A DNA stretch of 64,000 nucleotides from Ancylostoma caninum (GCA_037903475.1 JBAJFG010000364.1:186001-250000), one strand, 5' to 3'. Shown: positions 34,034 through 45,923, counted from the stretch's first letter. Program-made: numbers and translations. The notes: generated from the letters alone by a model not told the origin.

Positions 34034-34425
34034 AAATCCATATTGCATTTTTGAATTTGAGGCTTTTAAACCTGTTTAGAGTATTTCTAATGACTAAAAC
34101 ACATCAGATAAGTGCGCCCAAGAATTACTGCAGGAACTTCGTCCGATTCCTTACTCACTCGGCCACCTCATCGCGGCTGCCATGATTGGAGCAAGGACTC
34201 ATGGTCGCGTAACCAGGCGGAACCAGGTTATTCAAGAATGCGTCTGCAAACGTTCGATGATCCATGGGACAGCTAGTCACGCCAACCACTGCTGGATTGC
34301 GTGGCCAAAGTTACATGAATCCAAGTCAGGACTCCATTGACAGCGCACTAGAAAATTGGTATTATTCAACCATCATGAACCCAAACTCTACAAAAAAAAA
34401 ATTTTCGACTGAAACTTTGCATATG

Positions 34426-34606
34426 GGGGTTATTTGAGGTGCTGAATACGAATATCATATCCATTTTGTACCGTAAGGCTATTTTTGTAGGGTTACGGTA
34501 GGTGCACGGTAGTATGGGGTGGTGCACTTGCCGTAACCCTACAAAAATAGCGTTACGGTACAAAATGGATATGATATTCGTATTCAGCACCTCAAATAAC
34601 CCCCGT
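34426..34606. mobile_element. palindromic MITE, ~75-bp arms
   Basis: GGGGGTTATTTGAGGTGCTG...AGGGTTACGG on the left is mirrored by CCGTAACCCT...CAGCACCTCAAATAACCCCC on the right, around a short centre. Arms are nearly perfect. A degenerate relative is at 8230-8410. Confidence 0.85.
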
Positions 34607-35007
34607 ATGCAAACTTTCAGTCCAGAAGACCTTTTCAAAGATCTAGGGCGTGTGGGAGATGAATGACGCCGAAAAGACTTTGGCGCGCTCTCCTGCGCGC
34701 ATCAGGGCCATTGGGCAAAAATGATGTACATACATTAACATAGCCTTAGACAATGTTACCAAAAATGGGTGGTTCGTTTCGATCCCCGGGGTTAGCCTCT
34801 TGCACTTCTGTTAGTCCGTTTTCATGTCTGTCTGTATGTAAGTATGTATGTGTGTCAGACCGTTACGAAATTCTACAATTGGTCAGTGATCGTGATTGTG
34901 AGGTCATATAAAAGCCTAGGAATGGGTGTGGTATGGTTGAGTGGGGTAGGGATGAGATCGAGGAGAAGGTTGGACAATGTGCAACGGGTCCGTCAATGGA
35001 GTCAATA

Positions 35008-35390
35008 CAGAAGGGCTGCGCCGGCGCCGGCCCGAGAAGTGGGGGAGACGGGTCCACCACTGTGATAAGGGTGCGCCGGCGCCCAGAAGTGGGGGAGACG
35101 GATCCACCACTGTGATAAGGGTGCGCCGGCGTCCAAAAGTGGGGGAGATGGATCGACAGCTGTGATAAGGGTGCGCCGGCGTCCAGAAGTGGGAGAGACG
35201 GGTCCACCACTGTGATAAGGGTGTGCCGGCGCCCAGAAGTGGGGGAGACGGATCCACCACTATGATAAGGATGCACCGGCGTCCAGAAGTGAGGGGGACG
35301 GATCCACCACTGTGATAAGGATGCACCGGCGTCCAGAAGTGAGGGGGACGGATCCACCACTGTGATAAGGGCTGCGCCGACGTCCAAAAG
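35008..35390. repeat. 50-bp GC-rich minisatellite A (about 7.5 units)
   Basis: The unit runs GTGCGCCGGCGCCCAGAAGT, GGGGGAGACG, GATCCACCACTGTGATAAGG, with exactly 50-base spacing and a few substitutions per unit. Since 50 is not a multiple of 3, long open frames run through it in all minus-strand frames; these are not genes. Confidence 0.95.
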
Positions 35391-36285
35391 TGGCACCCGT
35401 TCCGGGTATTCCTTCTACCTATGTGACCTAGGTGCACGTTATTCCAATCCGTATTCCCCTCCTCATTCCAGTCCATTTGTATCTGAATCGACCCCACCCT
35501 TCACTCTGTTTGTATACATGGGCAGACCCTTATCACTTGAGTTACCACAACAACCTACAGGATCTACTAAATCTGTCCACCTTTTTTCTGCATCGCATGC
35601 GAAGTATGCGAGCGAAGCGAGCATCAGTAGAAGTCTGGAAGTCCGGCGTTAGCCGGACGGCTAGACTGGTCTTAAATAGTCGTAATAAATCTGTCCATCT
35701 ATCTAACATACAATAATTCGCCAACATGGATAAGCAATCCTCTTATTCCATTAGTAGCTCAGCAGTCTTTTACATATCCAACGCTTGAAAAATAAGAATT
35801 TTCGAGTGATGGGAGAAAGTCTATTATTTAAAGATAAATAGGCGGATCCCGCTCGGCATGTACAACATTCAAACACTTAGTGGGAGAAAAACGCTAAAAG
35901 CCAAATTTCTAAGCGACTTACGGTGGATTCTAATCTGAATCCAAATCTGGATGCTCCCACGGAGGATGGTTCCGTCTTCGTGGAAAAATATGGAAAGGCA
36001 TAGTTTTATTAAATTTTAGATGCTCTGAAAATCGTGCAGCATTGATTGAGTGATTTGTTCTGTAACTTCTTATTTCAGTCATTAACAACCAGCCTGTTTG
36101 AAAGTATATCGGTGCCTGTGATCCCGTAAACTCTTTCTATTCTTCTCAGTTGCAAAAAGGGCACTTTCTTTTTGTAATTAAAGTGTTGTTTGTGTTGCAA
36201 TTTCATTTTGTTCTTATTCTCATGGAAAGTTCATGTGATCTCAGGCACTTTAACCGGGTTAACCATGCAAGTACCGGGAAGGCCG

Positions 36286-36385
36286 AAGCACCTTAGTCGG
36301 CCTGGCCGGTGATATGAATGCGGCCTGACCGGTGTGTGTCCGCGGCCTGCCTGAAATGTAACGTCGGCCTGCCCGGTAAGCCGTT
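36286..36385. repeat. CGGCCTGACCGGT motif cluster (first)
   Basis: Four variants of CGGCCTGNCCGGT (GTCGGCCTGGCCGGTG, GCGGCCTGACCGGTG, GCGGCCTGCCTGAAAT, GTCGGCCTGCCCGGTA) spaced 20-35 bases apart. The same motif recurs at 42778-42960. Confidence 0.6.
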
Positions 36386-36724
36386 CAAGGGATTGCGGGG
36401 AACCCTTCTCCATGAACTAAAACAGAGTTTTAAGCAAAAATAACACCAAAACATCACTTTTAAAGCAATTACGTTTATTATTGCCACCTTTCTGTACATA
36501 TAGTGCAACAAAAATGGCCATATCATCATCGAAAAAACACTGAAGGCAAACAAAAGACAAAAACTGTACAGATTCAAGAAACGATCGACTAATAACAAAA
36601 AAAGTTATAGATCATGCAGCGTGCAGTGGTCATCAGTTTCGACATCCTCTTTCTGCAGCACGAAACGATCGAAAGCGTACCTAAACACGACAATTTAATA
36701 AAAAATTGAAAGATTCTGGACAGA

Positions 36725-37722
36725 TTACGGGTCCACTACTGCGCCGGGCGCCCCCTAATGGGGAAATCGCTGCCGGACGGGTCCACTACTGCGCCGGGCG
36801 CCCCCTAATGGGGAAATCGCTGGCCGGGCGCCCCCTAATGGGGAAATCGCTGCCGGACGGGTCACTACAGCGCCGGGCGCCCCCTAATGGGGAAATCGCT
36901 GGCCGGGCGCCCCCTAATGGGGAAATCGCTGCCGGACGGGTCCACTACAGCGCCGGGCGCCCCCTAATGGGGAAATCGCTGGCCGGGCGCCCCCTAATGG
37001 GGAAATCGCTGCCGGACGGGTCACCTACAGCGCCGGGCGCCCCCTAATGGGGAAATCGCTGGCCGGGTGCCCCCTAATGGGGAAATCGCTGCCGGACGGG
37101 TCCACTACAGCGCCGGGCGCCCCCTAATGGGGAAATCGCTGGCCGGGCGCCCCCTAATGGAGAAATCGCTGCCGGACGGGTCCACTACTGCGCCGGGCGC
37201 CCCCTAATGGGGAAATCGCTGGCCGGGCGCGCCCTAATGGGGAAATCGCTGCCGGACGGGTCCACTACTGCGCCGGGCGCCCCCTAATGGGGAAATCGCT
37301 GCCGGACGGGTCCACTACTGCGCCGGGCGCCCCCTAATGGGGAAATCGCTGCCGGACGGGTCCACTACTGCGCCGGGCGCCCCCTAATGGGGAAATCGCT
37401 GCCGGACGGGTCCACTACTGCGCCGACCGCCCCCTAATGGGAAATCGCTGCCGGACGGGTCCACTACAGCGCCGGGCGCCCCCTAATGGGGAAATCGCTG
37501 GCCGGGCGCGCCCTAATGGGGAAATCGCTGCCGGACGGGTCCACTACTGCGCCGGGCGCCCCCTAATGGGGAAATCGCTGGCCGGGCGCGCCCTAATGGG
37601 GAAATCGCTGCCGGACGGGTCCACTACTGCGCCGGGCGCCCCCTAATGGGGAAATCGCTGCCGGACGGGTCCACTACTGCGCCGGGCGCCCCCTAATGGG
37701 GAAATCGCTGCCGGACGGGTCC
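36725..37722. repeat. 50/80-bp GC-rich minisatellite B, about 1 kb
   Basis: The core unit TCCACTACTGCGCCGGGCGC, CCCCTAATGG, GGAAATCGCT, GCCGGACGGG is 50 bases. Many units carry an extra 30-base module (GGCCGGGCGCCCCCTAATGG, GGAAATCGCT), making 80. Spacing between successive GCCGGACGGG marks is 80 (six times), 50 (three), 49, 80 (two), 50 (two). The 113- and 69-codon frames through it are repeat artefacts. Confidence 0.95.
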
Positions 37723-37809
37723 GTTGCTGTAGCGGATATTGTACATCGTGGTCAAAAGTGCAAAATACAAGCAAACGTTTGGAAAATAATCGTTGAATAA
37801 ACTGACATA

Positions 37810-40486
37810 TCACAGCTCTTCGTAGACAACGGTGTCTTCTTTCTCCACCAATGTTGTGCGATGTTCAGCACGTGGTACTTTTGCTTTGCGCTGAAAATAA
37901 GTTATCGAAGAAAAACAGTGATTCAGACTGATCTAAATGTCCCCACATCATTTGGTATCCAGTTGAATATTCTAGCTTCGGCATTGTCTTCATATTGATA
38001 GGCTCTTATATCTCTTCTGAAAATTTATGCTTTCTTAAAGTCTTGGAAACAGACAGCGTACACTTACAGGGCCTTCTGCAGCGATCGGTATAATTTGGGG
38101 CGGCAGAGAACTTGTTCTTTGCGTTTAGCCTCGAGGCAGAGGAGCCTCTCTGCATCGTTATCTCCCATTTTCAAAAAAAAAAGCTGGAAGCGTCTTTTTG
38201 TTAGAAAAACCAATGCATGGTATGACAAAAATTAAAAGTTCAGAAGTTAAAGTTGTTCTTTAACTTCTATTTTACTGTGCAAGAACTACTGATGTCCAGT
38301 AATTGTTCATGACCATTTACTTATTAGAATGGTAGGGGTCTTCAGAAGGTATTCATAAGCATTTACTTGTAACTTCTGGAAAGTTTTGATGATGTCTATG
38401 ATCATTATCTGTTTATGATTTATAAGCATGAACCGCAAGGGACAATGTTCCAATCTAGCTTTAAGACTTTCATAAGGAATACCCCTAATAATTCGTTCGC
38501 CATAGTCAACAAGGCAATGTGGTTTAAACATCAATCGACAAAAAAACTAGAATTGGATGAGATTGAATAGTATATTTAACATTCTGAAATCTCTACCTCG
38601 AATTTTTATCTGGATCGCTTTTGTTCTTTATCATCGGGTGTCCCAATCCGAGCATATCCTCCGCAAAGTCTATGTTTGCGAATTTAAATTGATCGCGTAA
38701 AATCGACAAAATTCAAATAAAGATACCAATTAGTTTCGCTGCACTACCATAGGTAAGTTTTCAAGATCTTTTTTTCCCGATCTTCCATTCAACCTCAATG
38801 AGTAGTCTTGGATCTTTGAAGGCGGTTCGGTTATCTATAGCCAATATTAACATTCAAAACTTTGCCCAATATTTTCTTTCTTTTCTAGGAATAATCTAGC
38901 ATTACATACCCTCATAAGTATGTAGTGGAAGAGGGCTGTCACCTGTTGAAGTGGGCGGTCTTTCGGTCGCGGCTGCCACATGCTTACTAAATCTTCCAGA
39001 TCCACCTATATTCGGAACGTTGAATTTCAGTGGTAAGCAGGTGGAGTAGCTTTCGCCTTCAAACGGAAGCTAATGGCGTATTTTGCGTACTTACACTCAG
39101 AAACGGAGACGGAAATTCCACCTTCCAATTAGACTTCTTGAAGAGGTTCTCAATATCTACTGATGAGGAAGACCCATCCTGATTTGAGCAATCCTCACCA
39201 ATCACTTTTATTTCGAACTCTCCATTTTCGTTACTCTGGCATCACGCATGTCATCCTGAGTAGATCGTACATACATCTGGCGCATCATTTTCTGGAAAAT
39301 TTCATAACACATCCTCTTACCCTGAGGCGGCTGGCGTAGTTATTGAGAATCTGTGAATGAACAAGCTCCGGAAATGTTCTGACTGGAAGATTATCAAATC
39401 CAGCATAATCAAATGTCTTCACACTTGCGGCTACCGCCGATTCCACAAAGTCCTACAAAAGAAGGTCTATGAAGTTATGCGAAAGACTACACGCTGAGAG
39501 GAATTCAAATTTCACATGATAAACCGCTTCGTTGAAAGTGAAGAAAATTTCAGCTGAATTTTCTCACTCCATTCGTTACACTGAATTTTTCACAGGTACT
39601 AAAGTTATTTGGAATATATTCCCGTGAGTTGGGAGTGGCTGGTCCTAACGGGTGCATAGGTGTGGAAGAAATGTGACAAAAACAATAGGCAGTATCAGTG
39701 CATTGGAAAATAGCTTCAAGTGTATTTGCGTGATTAGGAATTTGCAAGCAAGGCTAGGATCACGAGAAGACTGGAAGACCGACGTTGGCATTGCCGCCAG
39801 ACTGGTAGAATATACGCTATTCATAAGAAGGAGTTCGTATTTGAGCTCAGATAATGATTAGTCTTCCTTCTCTTGTTGATTTTATAAGCAAATTGCATGT
39901 GTGAAGCTTTTGCTCATACCTCAAGTGGCTGCCCTACCCCACTTTATAGCGTATGAAGGTATCAAAGCCTGTTGGCTTTTCTATAAAATTAGCCGAGATG
40001 GCAGTTCGAGCCTGTCAGATTTCTTTGTATAGTTACTTTTCAGGTTTCAAATAATTGCAAAAAGGCTCACACATTCCTCGGGTTTCCTCCAGGTTTGAGA
40101 TTTCAAAGCCGTTAGGTATGCCCGTGGTCGTAAGTGCTCTCCAATCAGTTTCCTGACCTTCAACTTCCACATTGACATAAGAACGCTGCGAGTCTGAAAT
40201 CACAACTCTACATTGTTTCAGTTCTTTATCCAAGAATGGTCCTCCCCAACCTTTTGTGCGCAGAAATTTGCTTTGAAGTCTACTTTTGGGAGCTATACCA
40301 GGAAGAAAAGGCAAGAGAAGCTAGGTAACATGAATGTACCTGATGCATTGAGTACATTTTCTGGTATAGCCGGATCACGATGTTTGCTAGCCGAATCATG
40401 TCGCTCATTAGTTGGGTCACGCTGGTCACCGTTTTTGCTGTTTGCTATTTTTCGTGCCATACGCTCCAGTCTCGCTTCGAATTCAG
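37810..40486 (-). CDS. multi-exon gene of unknown function
   Basis: Exons read on the minus strand, with GT-AG sites and mostly matching phases: 40486-40340 (EFEARLERMARKIANSKNGD...), 40292 to about 40073 (PKSRLQSKFL...DWRALTTTGIPNGFEISN), about 39690-39590 (PMHPLGPATPNSREYIPNNF), 39452-39321 (DFVESAVAASVKTFDYAGFD), 39235-39122 (NGEFEIKVIGEDCSNQDG), 39069-38910 (LPFEGESYSTCLPLKFNV), 38669-38597 (DFAEDMLGLGHPMIKN), 38168-38068 (MGDNDAERLLCLEAKRKEQV), 38016 to 37947 or 37929 (RDIRAYQYEDNAEARIFNW), and 37890-37810 (KAKVPRAEHRTTLVEKEDTV...EEL, TGA). The links around 40073/39690 and 38597/38168 are not phase-proved, so the last three exons might be a separate small gene starting at 38168. No signal peptide, membrane segment or known domain is recognised. 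Introns are mostly short, typical of nematodes. Confidence 0.65.
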
Positions 40487-40972
40487 CTGAAACAGTTAGT
40501 TTCGACTAAAATCTGTAAGGAATTCGTAGCCGCCTTCAGACCAACATGGTTCACCAAAAACTATGAGAGTACGCTCTCATCTACGTATGTAGAGTGTGCT
40601 CGAAGGTGATGTGGAAATATGAAGACACTCTCACGCCTTCTATACAAAAAAACGAACTTGTAGAGAGTTCATGACAAATTTGCAAACGCCAAGTTCTTGA
40701 AATTCAAGAATCAACGAAATTTGCAGGTTCGCGTTTTTTTTTCTCTCAGTTATATTCATTCGCACATGAAACTACAAGACACTATCAGAACGCGCTATAT
40801 TGATTTGAAATGCTTCTTTCTGCACATTTCAAAAACCAACAGTCATAACACACAAAATATGCCGCTAAAAGTAGGGGATCGAATTAATGTAGTATTTATT
40901 TCAAATACTAGAAAAGACAACAATAGATACGTGAAGGAAATAAATTGGAGACGACCGAGGAATATAAACAAT

Positions 40973-42090
40973 TTAGAAGAACATGGCTGTCGCCTCCCAT
41001 CTCGTGTTGCTCTTAAACAAAGACCTCAGAGTACTAACAGACAATCGTTACAGCAAGAAGGATACCCGTTCCAATTCCCATCGCTTCCATGAACTCTGCT
41101 ATCAAGGACCGTGCACCGATGCAGAGACCACGGAAAGTGGCTGCGGTCTGGATGTGTAGGTTGAGCTCGTGGGTCACAGACTTATCTCGGCGTCCATGCA
41201 TCACCATTTGCTGCTCCTTCAATTGCTTGGCTACATCCTTGCCTAACGAGGTAGCTTCCCGATGCATCTGACGGAGTTTCGAGGAAGTTTCCATCAAACG
41301 ACGCAGCAAGCATTTGCGAGGTGACAAGGAGGATAGAAACAAGCTCGACTGGAGAATTATAGGGTTGTTACAAGTGTAGAACAACTTGATCGGGTAGCTG
41401 CTGTATTGTTCACGGTTACGAGCCGACCTTATTAGGAGATCAACATGGATGCCTTGGAAGTAGATGGCGACACCGAAAACAACTAACTTAGCCATGAGAT
41501 TCATCAGGTTCGGTTGTTACGGTAGAAAGGTTCGCGGAGAGCACGGACTCTGTCGGTACGAGTGGCAAGAAGGTGGAACACTGCAATGGCGAACCCTCAA
41601 ACCCAGCTCCTAGTCCAGTGTTCCTGGTTGCCGGTGAAAACGCTTTCCATAGCATGGTTCCACAGATGTTAGTGGCGATGACAGGGGAAATTCTAGATCT
41701 AAGACCATAAGCCTTGCAGCAGCTCATGGAGCAGAGGGACGGTAAGACCAGCGATAACGAGTTGGACAACAATGAGAAGGGAGATTCCGGCCCCAATTTC
41801 CGATGGATCTTTGTAAAGACCAGGCATCACCTTGGACAATTGCTTGTTCAACGGTGATCACCACTCGGAACAACTTCTGAGTTCCGTTGAACAGCGCACG
41901 ATCCTTAGAAGTATCTCCGACTACAATAAAAGTGGCACCAGCCAGCATTTGCATTATCAAACCAAATGTGAGAATAGGTGAGATTCCAAGTTCCATGAAG
42001 GTTCCTCGATTTGACGCTAGAATCTCTCGTAGCCGGCAGAGCGTGTTAGCAGAATATGCGGACATAATTCCGGAAAGAAAAAAGTCGTCC
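40973..42090 (-). pseudogene. Sec61-alpha pseudogene, intronless and frameshifted
   Basis: Sec61-alpha is the channel subunit of the ER protein translocon. Minus-strand pieces in three frames follow the family order: [20 protein letters not shown], then [69 protein letters not shown], then, after a deletion of the following transmembrane region, [19 protein letters not shown] and [14 protein letters not shown], ending near 40973. The first quarter is missing. At least three frameshifts and a large internal deletion are present. There is no intron over the whole length, which suggests a processed copy, though I see no poly(A) tract. Confidence 0.92.
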
Positions 42091-42099
42091 TAGTGCTAG

Positions 42100-42777
42100 T
42101 TGACTGGCTATATCCTTAAATGTGGTACTACTCTACGTACGTAGGCGTAAAGGCCAATGAGGAAGACAGATGCAGCGAATGAGTGTTCGACAATAAGTGT
42201 GAATCATTACAATAGAAATTGACATGTTGCTGTTTGAAAGCCTTTGTAATTTGTTCCGTTTGGAGGCAAAAAAAAACTCCCATTTGTTTAACTAAGGTGA
42301 TTAACCTGATAATTTTTCTGCTTTTTCCAATGCAGCGGGATAGAGGTTACAATTACCTGAGTATGTGCGCATTCCCATCTTATTAGGGGGGCCACACGTG
42401 TCGTCACGGCGAAGCTGACGTTTCACACTCCAGGTGGACATTTTAACGTTGTACTGAGAGGTATAATTGAGCACGCACTAGTGCGGCGACTGGATTCTTG
42501 ATTTTGACGAAAATCGAATCTATATATGAAAACACTTTTTTCTTCAAAAATCATTGGATTGGATCAGCTCGCGTGCGTATTGCAACGCGATGGTCACTAC
42601 GAGCTGAATCGCCTGTAATTATAAAGTGGCCATGGAAAACTTACGCTACTTCAAGAAGTGGTGATGAAGCTGATTCTCGCTGATTCTCCGATAGAGATAG
42701 ATAAAATGAACCCTAAGTTCCCACTTCTCACTAGCGATTATCATTTAGTTATCACAACACACTATCATTCATGTATG
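42100..42777. other. intergenic, nothing recognised
   Basis: No repeat, RNA gene or supported exon seen upstream of the Sec61 pseudogene. Confidence 0.35.
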
Positions 42778-42960
42778 ACCGGGGCCTACCCGGTATTCCA
42801 ATTGTGTTGTCGGCCTGACCGGTACACCCGCGTCATTCAAACCAATGAACGGGGCCTGCCCGGTGTCGAAAAAGTAATGGCCGGGGCCTGCCCGGTACCT
42901 CAGTTTTGCTGTCGGCCTGACCGGTGAAAGTGTCTGAGATAGCTATCGGCCTAGCATGTT
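42778..42960. repeat. GGCCTGMCCGGT motif cluster (second)
   Basis: Alternating GGGGCCTRCCCGGT (three copies) and GTCGGCCTGACCGGT (two copies) over about 180 bases, related to the cluster at 36286-36385. The flanking sequence is unrelated. Confidence 0.65.
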
Positions 42961-43164
42961 ATCACCATATATGGTGATTTCACACTGGCGGTTCGTGGCT
43001 GAATTTTTAGGAAACCACGTTATTTCCTATAGAAAGTGTGAAAACCCCTAGACGAAAATAAGCGGAATTTCGTAGAATGTTATCCAGGTGAAAACGCGCA
43101 AATGTGAGTCGAAACATAATAAAATAAGTGATCACGATTTATCACTCACAAGGATAATTTACAC

Positions 43165-43390
43165 TAGCTGCGTGCGTCAGTCGCGCGTCAGTCGCATGCA
43201 TCCATTTGCAAGGGATTTTCCATGAAGACCGGTCATGATTGCATGTATATCCTCAATGAGAAGAACGCGAGGCCGTAAACGCATGCGTCTGGGCTGCGAC
43301 TGCGATGCGACTGCTATGCGACTGGGCCTATTCTTCATCATATAGACGCATGCGCGTCAGTCGCACGCATCCAGTACAAATTGCCCTACA
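43165..43390 (+). repeat. dispersed repeat (copy B), foldback ends
   Basis: Close relative of 17161-17370. The ends GCGTCAGTCGCATGCATCCA and GCGTCAGTCGCACGCATCCA are near-identical, and the centre contains GCGACTGCGATGCGACTG repeats. Confidence 0.65.
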
Positions 43391-44690
43391 GACAACACGT
43401 TGGGCAAATTTTTGCTTCGATTTGCAATCAAAAATTTGCACAACGTGTTCCACTACGTGGCTAGATGGAGCAGTGCACCAGAACTTTGGTTTATCATAAA
43501 GCAACGATTCTACGACATTACATATTGGAGCTGTTGCTTCGAATAACAGCAAGATGGTTTTTGTGCTTTCAGCGTGGGCAAATCCTGTAATTTTCGAATA
43601 TGATCCCGAACTTGTAATCGAATGCACAAAAGCATCGAACGGGGCAAGTTTAAGAACTGGAATCTGTGTAAATGGACATTCTAACAATCAGTTTTGGGAG
43701 CTCGTTCACTCCAGCATTTTATTAATTCTGCTCTGTTTTGCTCACTCATTCTTTCAGTTTAGTGACCACAAAGTGTTCTGTTCTGTTTCTTTTTTTAATT
43801 TTTTTTTAAATTTTGTACATCTTCAGAAAAGAGTTTTTATTAGCACAAGAAAATTTCTCAAATGTATTCCTGATCTGGATAGGCTAGATTCTTGGTTTCT
43901 AGTTTGGTCAATTGTGAGCAATTTCTGTTTAATTTCTATGTAAATTCTGATTATTTCGTACAACACCCTTCACATTTTCTCGCACAAGTTCCGAAGCCAT
44001 CGATATAGAGTCATCTAAGCAAGCTGGAAACGTCTAAGGCTTATTTTCACGAAAACAAGGAGCATTGAACAGGATCGACCTATAATATAAAGCAAGCATT
44101 TCAAATATGTAGCACATCAAACACTAAAACATGGAGTTCATAAAGAAATCTAGGGTCGCACGTCAATCCTCGTAAGGTTTCAAAAGTTCTCGCGCAATTC
44201 ACCACTGTCCGAATTCATCCGGAATTTGACGAAATTTGGGAGAAATACTCTGGACGACAAGATTTAACCGGAATTTAGCCGACATTTAGGTGAATCCCAC
44301 CGATGGTTTTCAGAATTCAAAATTTATATGAGATTTAACCGGAATTTAAGCGGAGACCGGCATAATTTTGAGAAATAACTCAGAACCAGTCTGGCTCTGA
44401 GCTGTGGGTATTCAGTACTGGTATGGACCACTAAAGATGTTTAGAAGAGGAAAAGTGCAACTCACTGGTTCAACACAATAAATTAGTCAGTCATGCAACC
44501 AAGTCAAGTTCCTAGTTCATCATCTTTTTCTTTTACTGCTTAGTCTGTCACAAGTTGCTCTGATAATTTGCTTTAAGGTTCATCGGTATTTTCATTTCCT
44601 GGCAATATCTGTAATGATCGGCACACCACTTTTGGAGTAACGAATAAATAAATAAATAAATAAATAAATTAACGACTAACATAGTTTCCC
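43391..44690. other. AT-rich intergenic sequence
   Basis: Overlapping open frames on both strands at 43328-43943 (119 and 129 codons) show no domain and poor splice context. Direct repeats of GGAATTTA(G/A)(C/G)CG-type phrases occur near 44215-44345. A (AAAT)n tract lies at 44642-44669. Confidence 0.35.
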
Positions 44691-44696
44691 AGCAAT

Positions 44697-44984
44697 TCAG
44701 GCGTAATTTGTTTTGCCGCCCATACTTGCTGTAGTGCTTATCGGTCTACGAGTGCGCTGCTGTCTGCAGGCGTCTTCCAGAATACATAATTTGAAGCGGT
44801 TTTTGCCGTTCTCCCAGTGAATCTCTGATTTGTGAAGAAAGGGAAGGCGTCGTACCACCTTGTGCAGGGATCGATGACGTGGCTTCATCTGATGTCGATC
44901 AAAAACTCTCAAGACAGCCATATTTAGGCTGCCTGAATGGGTTTTTTTTTTGGAAAAACCAGTGAGCGGAATGGGTACGTACAT
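44697..44984 (-). CDS. hypothetical ORF
   Basis: A 95-codon frame rich in basic residues (LRVFDRHQMKPRHRSLHKVV, RRLPFLHKSEIHWENG) ending at TAA. No family recognised and no splice partners seen. It could be a fragment of a transposon protein. Confidence 0.2.
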   Translation of the reverse strand: MYVPIPLTGFSKKKTHSGSLNMAVLRVFDRHQMKPRHRSLHKVVRRLPFLHKSEIHWENGKNRFKLCILEDACRQQRTRRPISTTASMGGKTNYA

Positions 44985-45674
44985 ACATATTCATATCCAG
45001 GTCGAAGTCAGTCTGCAGGTGTGAACGTCGCTTCCCGGATTTATGATTTTACGACCAATCACAGCACGTTTCAATGGTGGAGACCCGTTCACACGCGCTA
45101 CACCACACGCAACGTTGTGCTCTGATTGTCTGCGTATCTATCCATTTCATTCATATCACCGTTGTCATTCTCTGCCTATCCTCCTTCGTTTTGTTCTGAC
45201 ATGTCCAAAAGTGTGTGAGACATGTCCCAGTAGGCCCGACCTCTGCGTCAGTGAACCCACAAGCCAGGCTAGCAAACCACCTTTGCTGTCTGCGTCTCTC
45301 ACGTTCTCATAGTCTATGAGAGATCTATTGGTATCAATCACTCTAACCATAGGCAGTTTCAGCGATTAACGTTCGTTCTAAATCAGCCCTGTAGTTTAAG
45401 TTTACTTTTTCCCACATGTCGTCCGCATTATTTTCACCCACTTTTTACCAAAAGATAATCCAAAAATTCACCCATAAAAGCCAGGAAAACTGGAGTTTAC
45501 TCGGAAGGTTTGACTTTTCCAAAAAAATGAATCCTTAGACAGAAAAAAATTCAACCAGTTCTACTCCGAAGCCCAATAGATGTTCTTGTTCTGGATTACC
45601 CTTTTTTTCTTTCTGGATTACCCTTGCGCTATTTCAGCTCATTACCTTTACCATCATTTATCACTGATCCATTT

Positions 45675-45923
45675 TCAGGCGATTACTCCCCAACCAACGA
45701 TACAGAGACCCCGGGCCATCCCTATGTCCTTAACGCTCTGAGTCCCGATTTTGAAGGTCCCGTTGTACGAATCATCACCACGCCATGACTCAACGGCTTT
45801 GTCCCTCGTTGCGGCTCGACGCCTTTTGTTCTTCTGACGCTTCTTTTTCAGAACCACGACTGCTCTTGCTGGAGTTCCATTGTTTTCCATTCTGCTTTTG
45901 TTTTCGCGCAAAAAAGCGGACAC
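45675..45923 (-). CDS. hypothetical basic ORF
   Basis: An 82-codon frame with a strongly basic stretch (LKKKRQKNKRRRAATRDKA) followed by GTQSVKDIGMARGLCIVG and TGA. The layout (basic linker, then GT.SVKD) faintly recalls the region before the endonuclease of non-LTR elements, but no catalytic motif is present. Confidence 0.2.
   Translation of the reverse strand: MSAFLRENKSRMENNGTPARAVVVLKKKRQKNKRRRAATRDKAVESWRGDDSYNGTFKIGTQSVKDIGMARGLCIVGWGVIA

Larger units (their letters stand above)
33648..34804. mobile_element. foldback element (about 1.16 kb) with tRNA-like segment
   Basis: The ends are imperfect inverted repeats of about 150 bases. TGCAAGAGGCTAACCCCGGGGATC on the left is mirrored by GATCCCCGGGGTTAGCCTCTTGCA on the right. 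Internal blocks also mirror each other (GCCCAATAGTCAGGATGCGC versus GCGCATCAGGGCCATTGGGC). It carries a tRNA-like sequence near its left arm and a separate palindromic MITE near its right arm. No coding capacity. Confidence 0.7.

Noticed and set aside
34863..35497. Long minus-strand open frames of 177 and 193 codons
   Set aside because: They run through the 50-bp minisatellite; the period is not a multiple of 3, so every frame stays open by repetition.
36706..37646. PPNGEIAAGRVH-repeat proteins
   Set aside because: By-product of minisatellite B.
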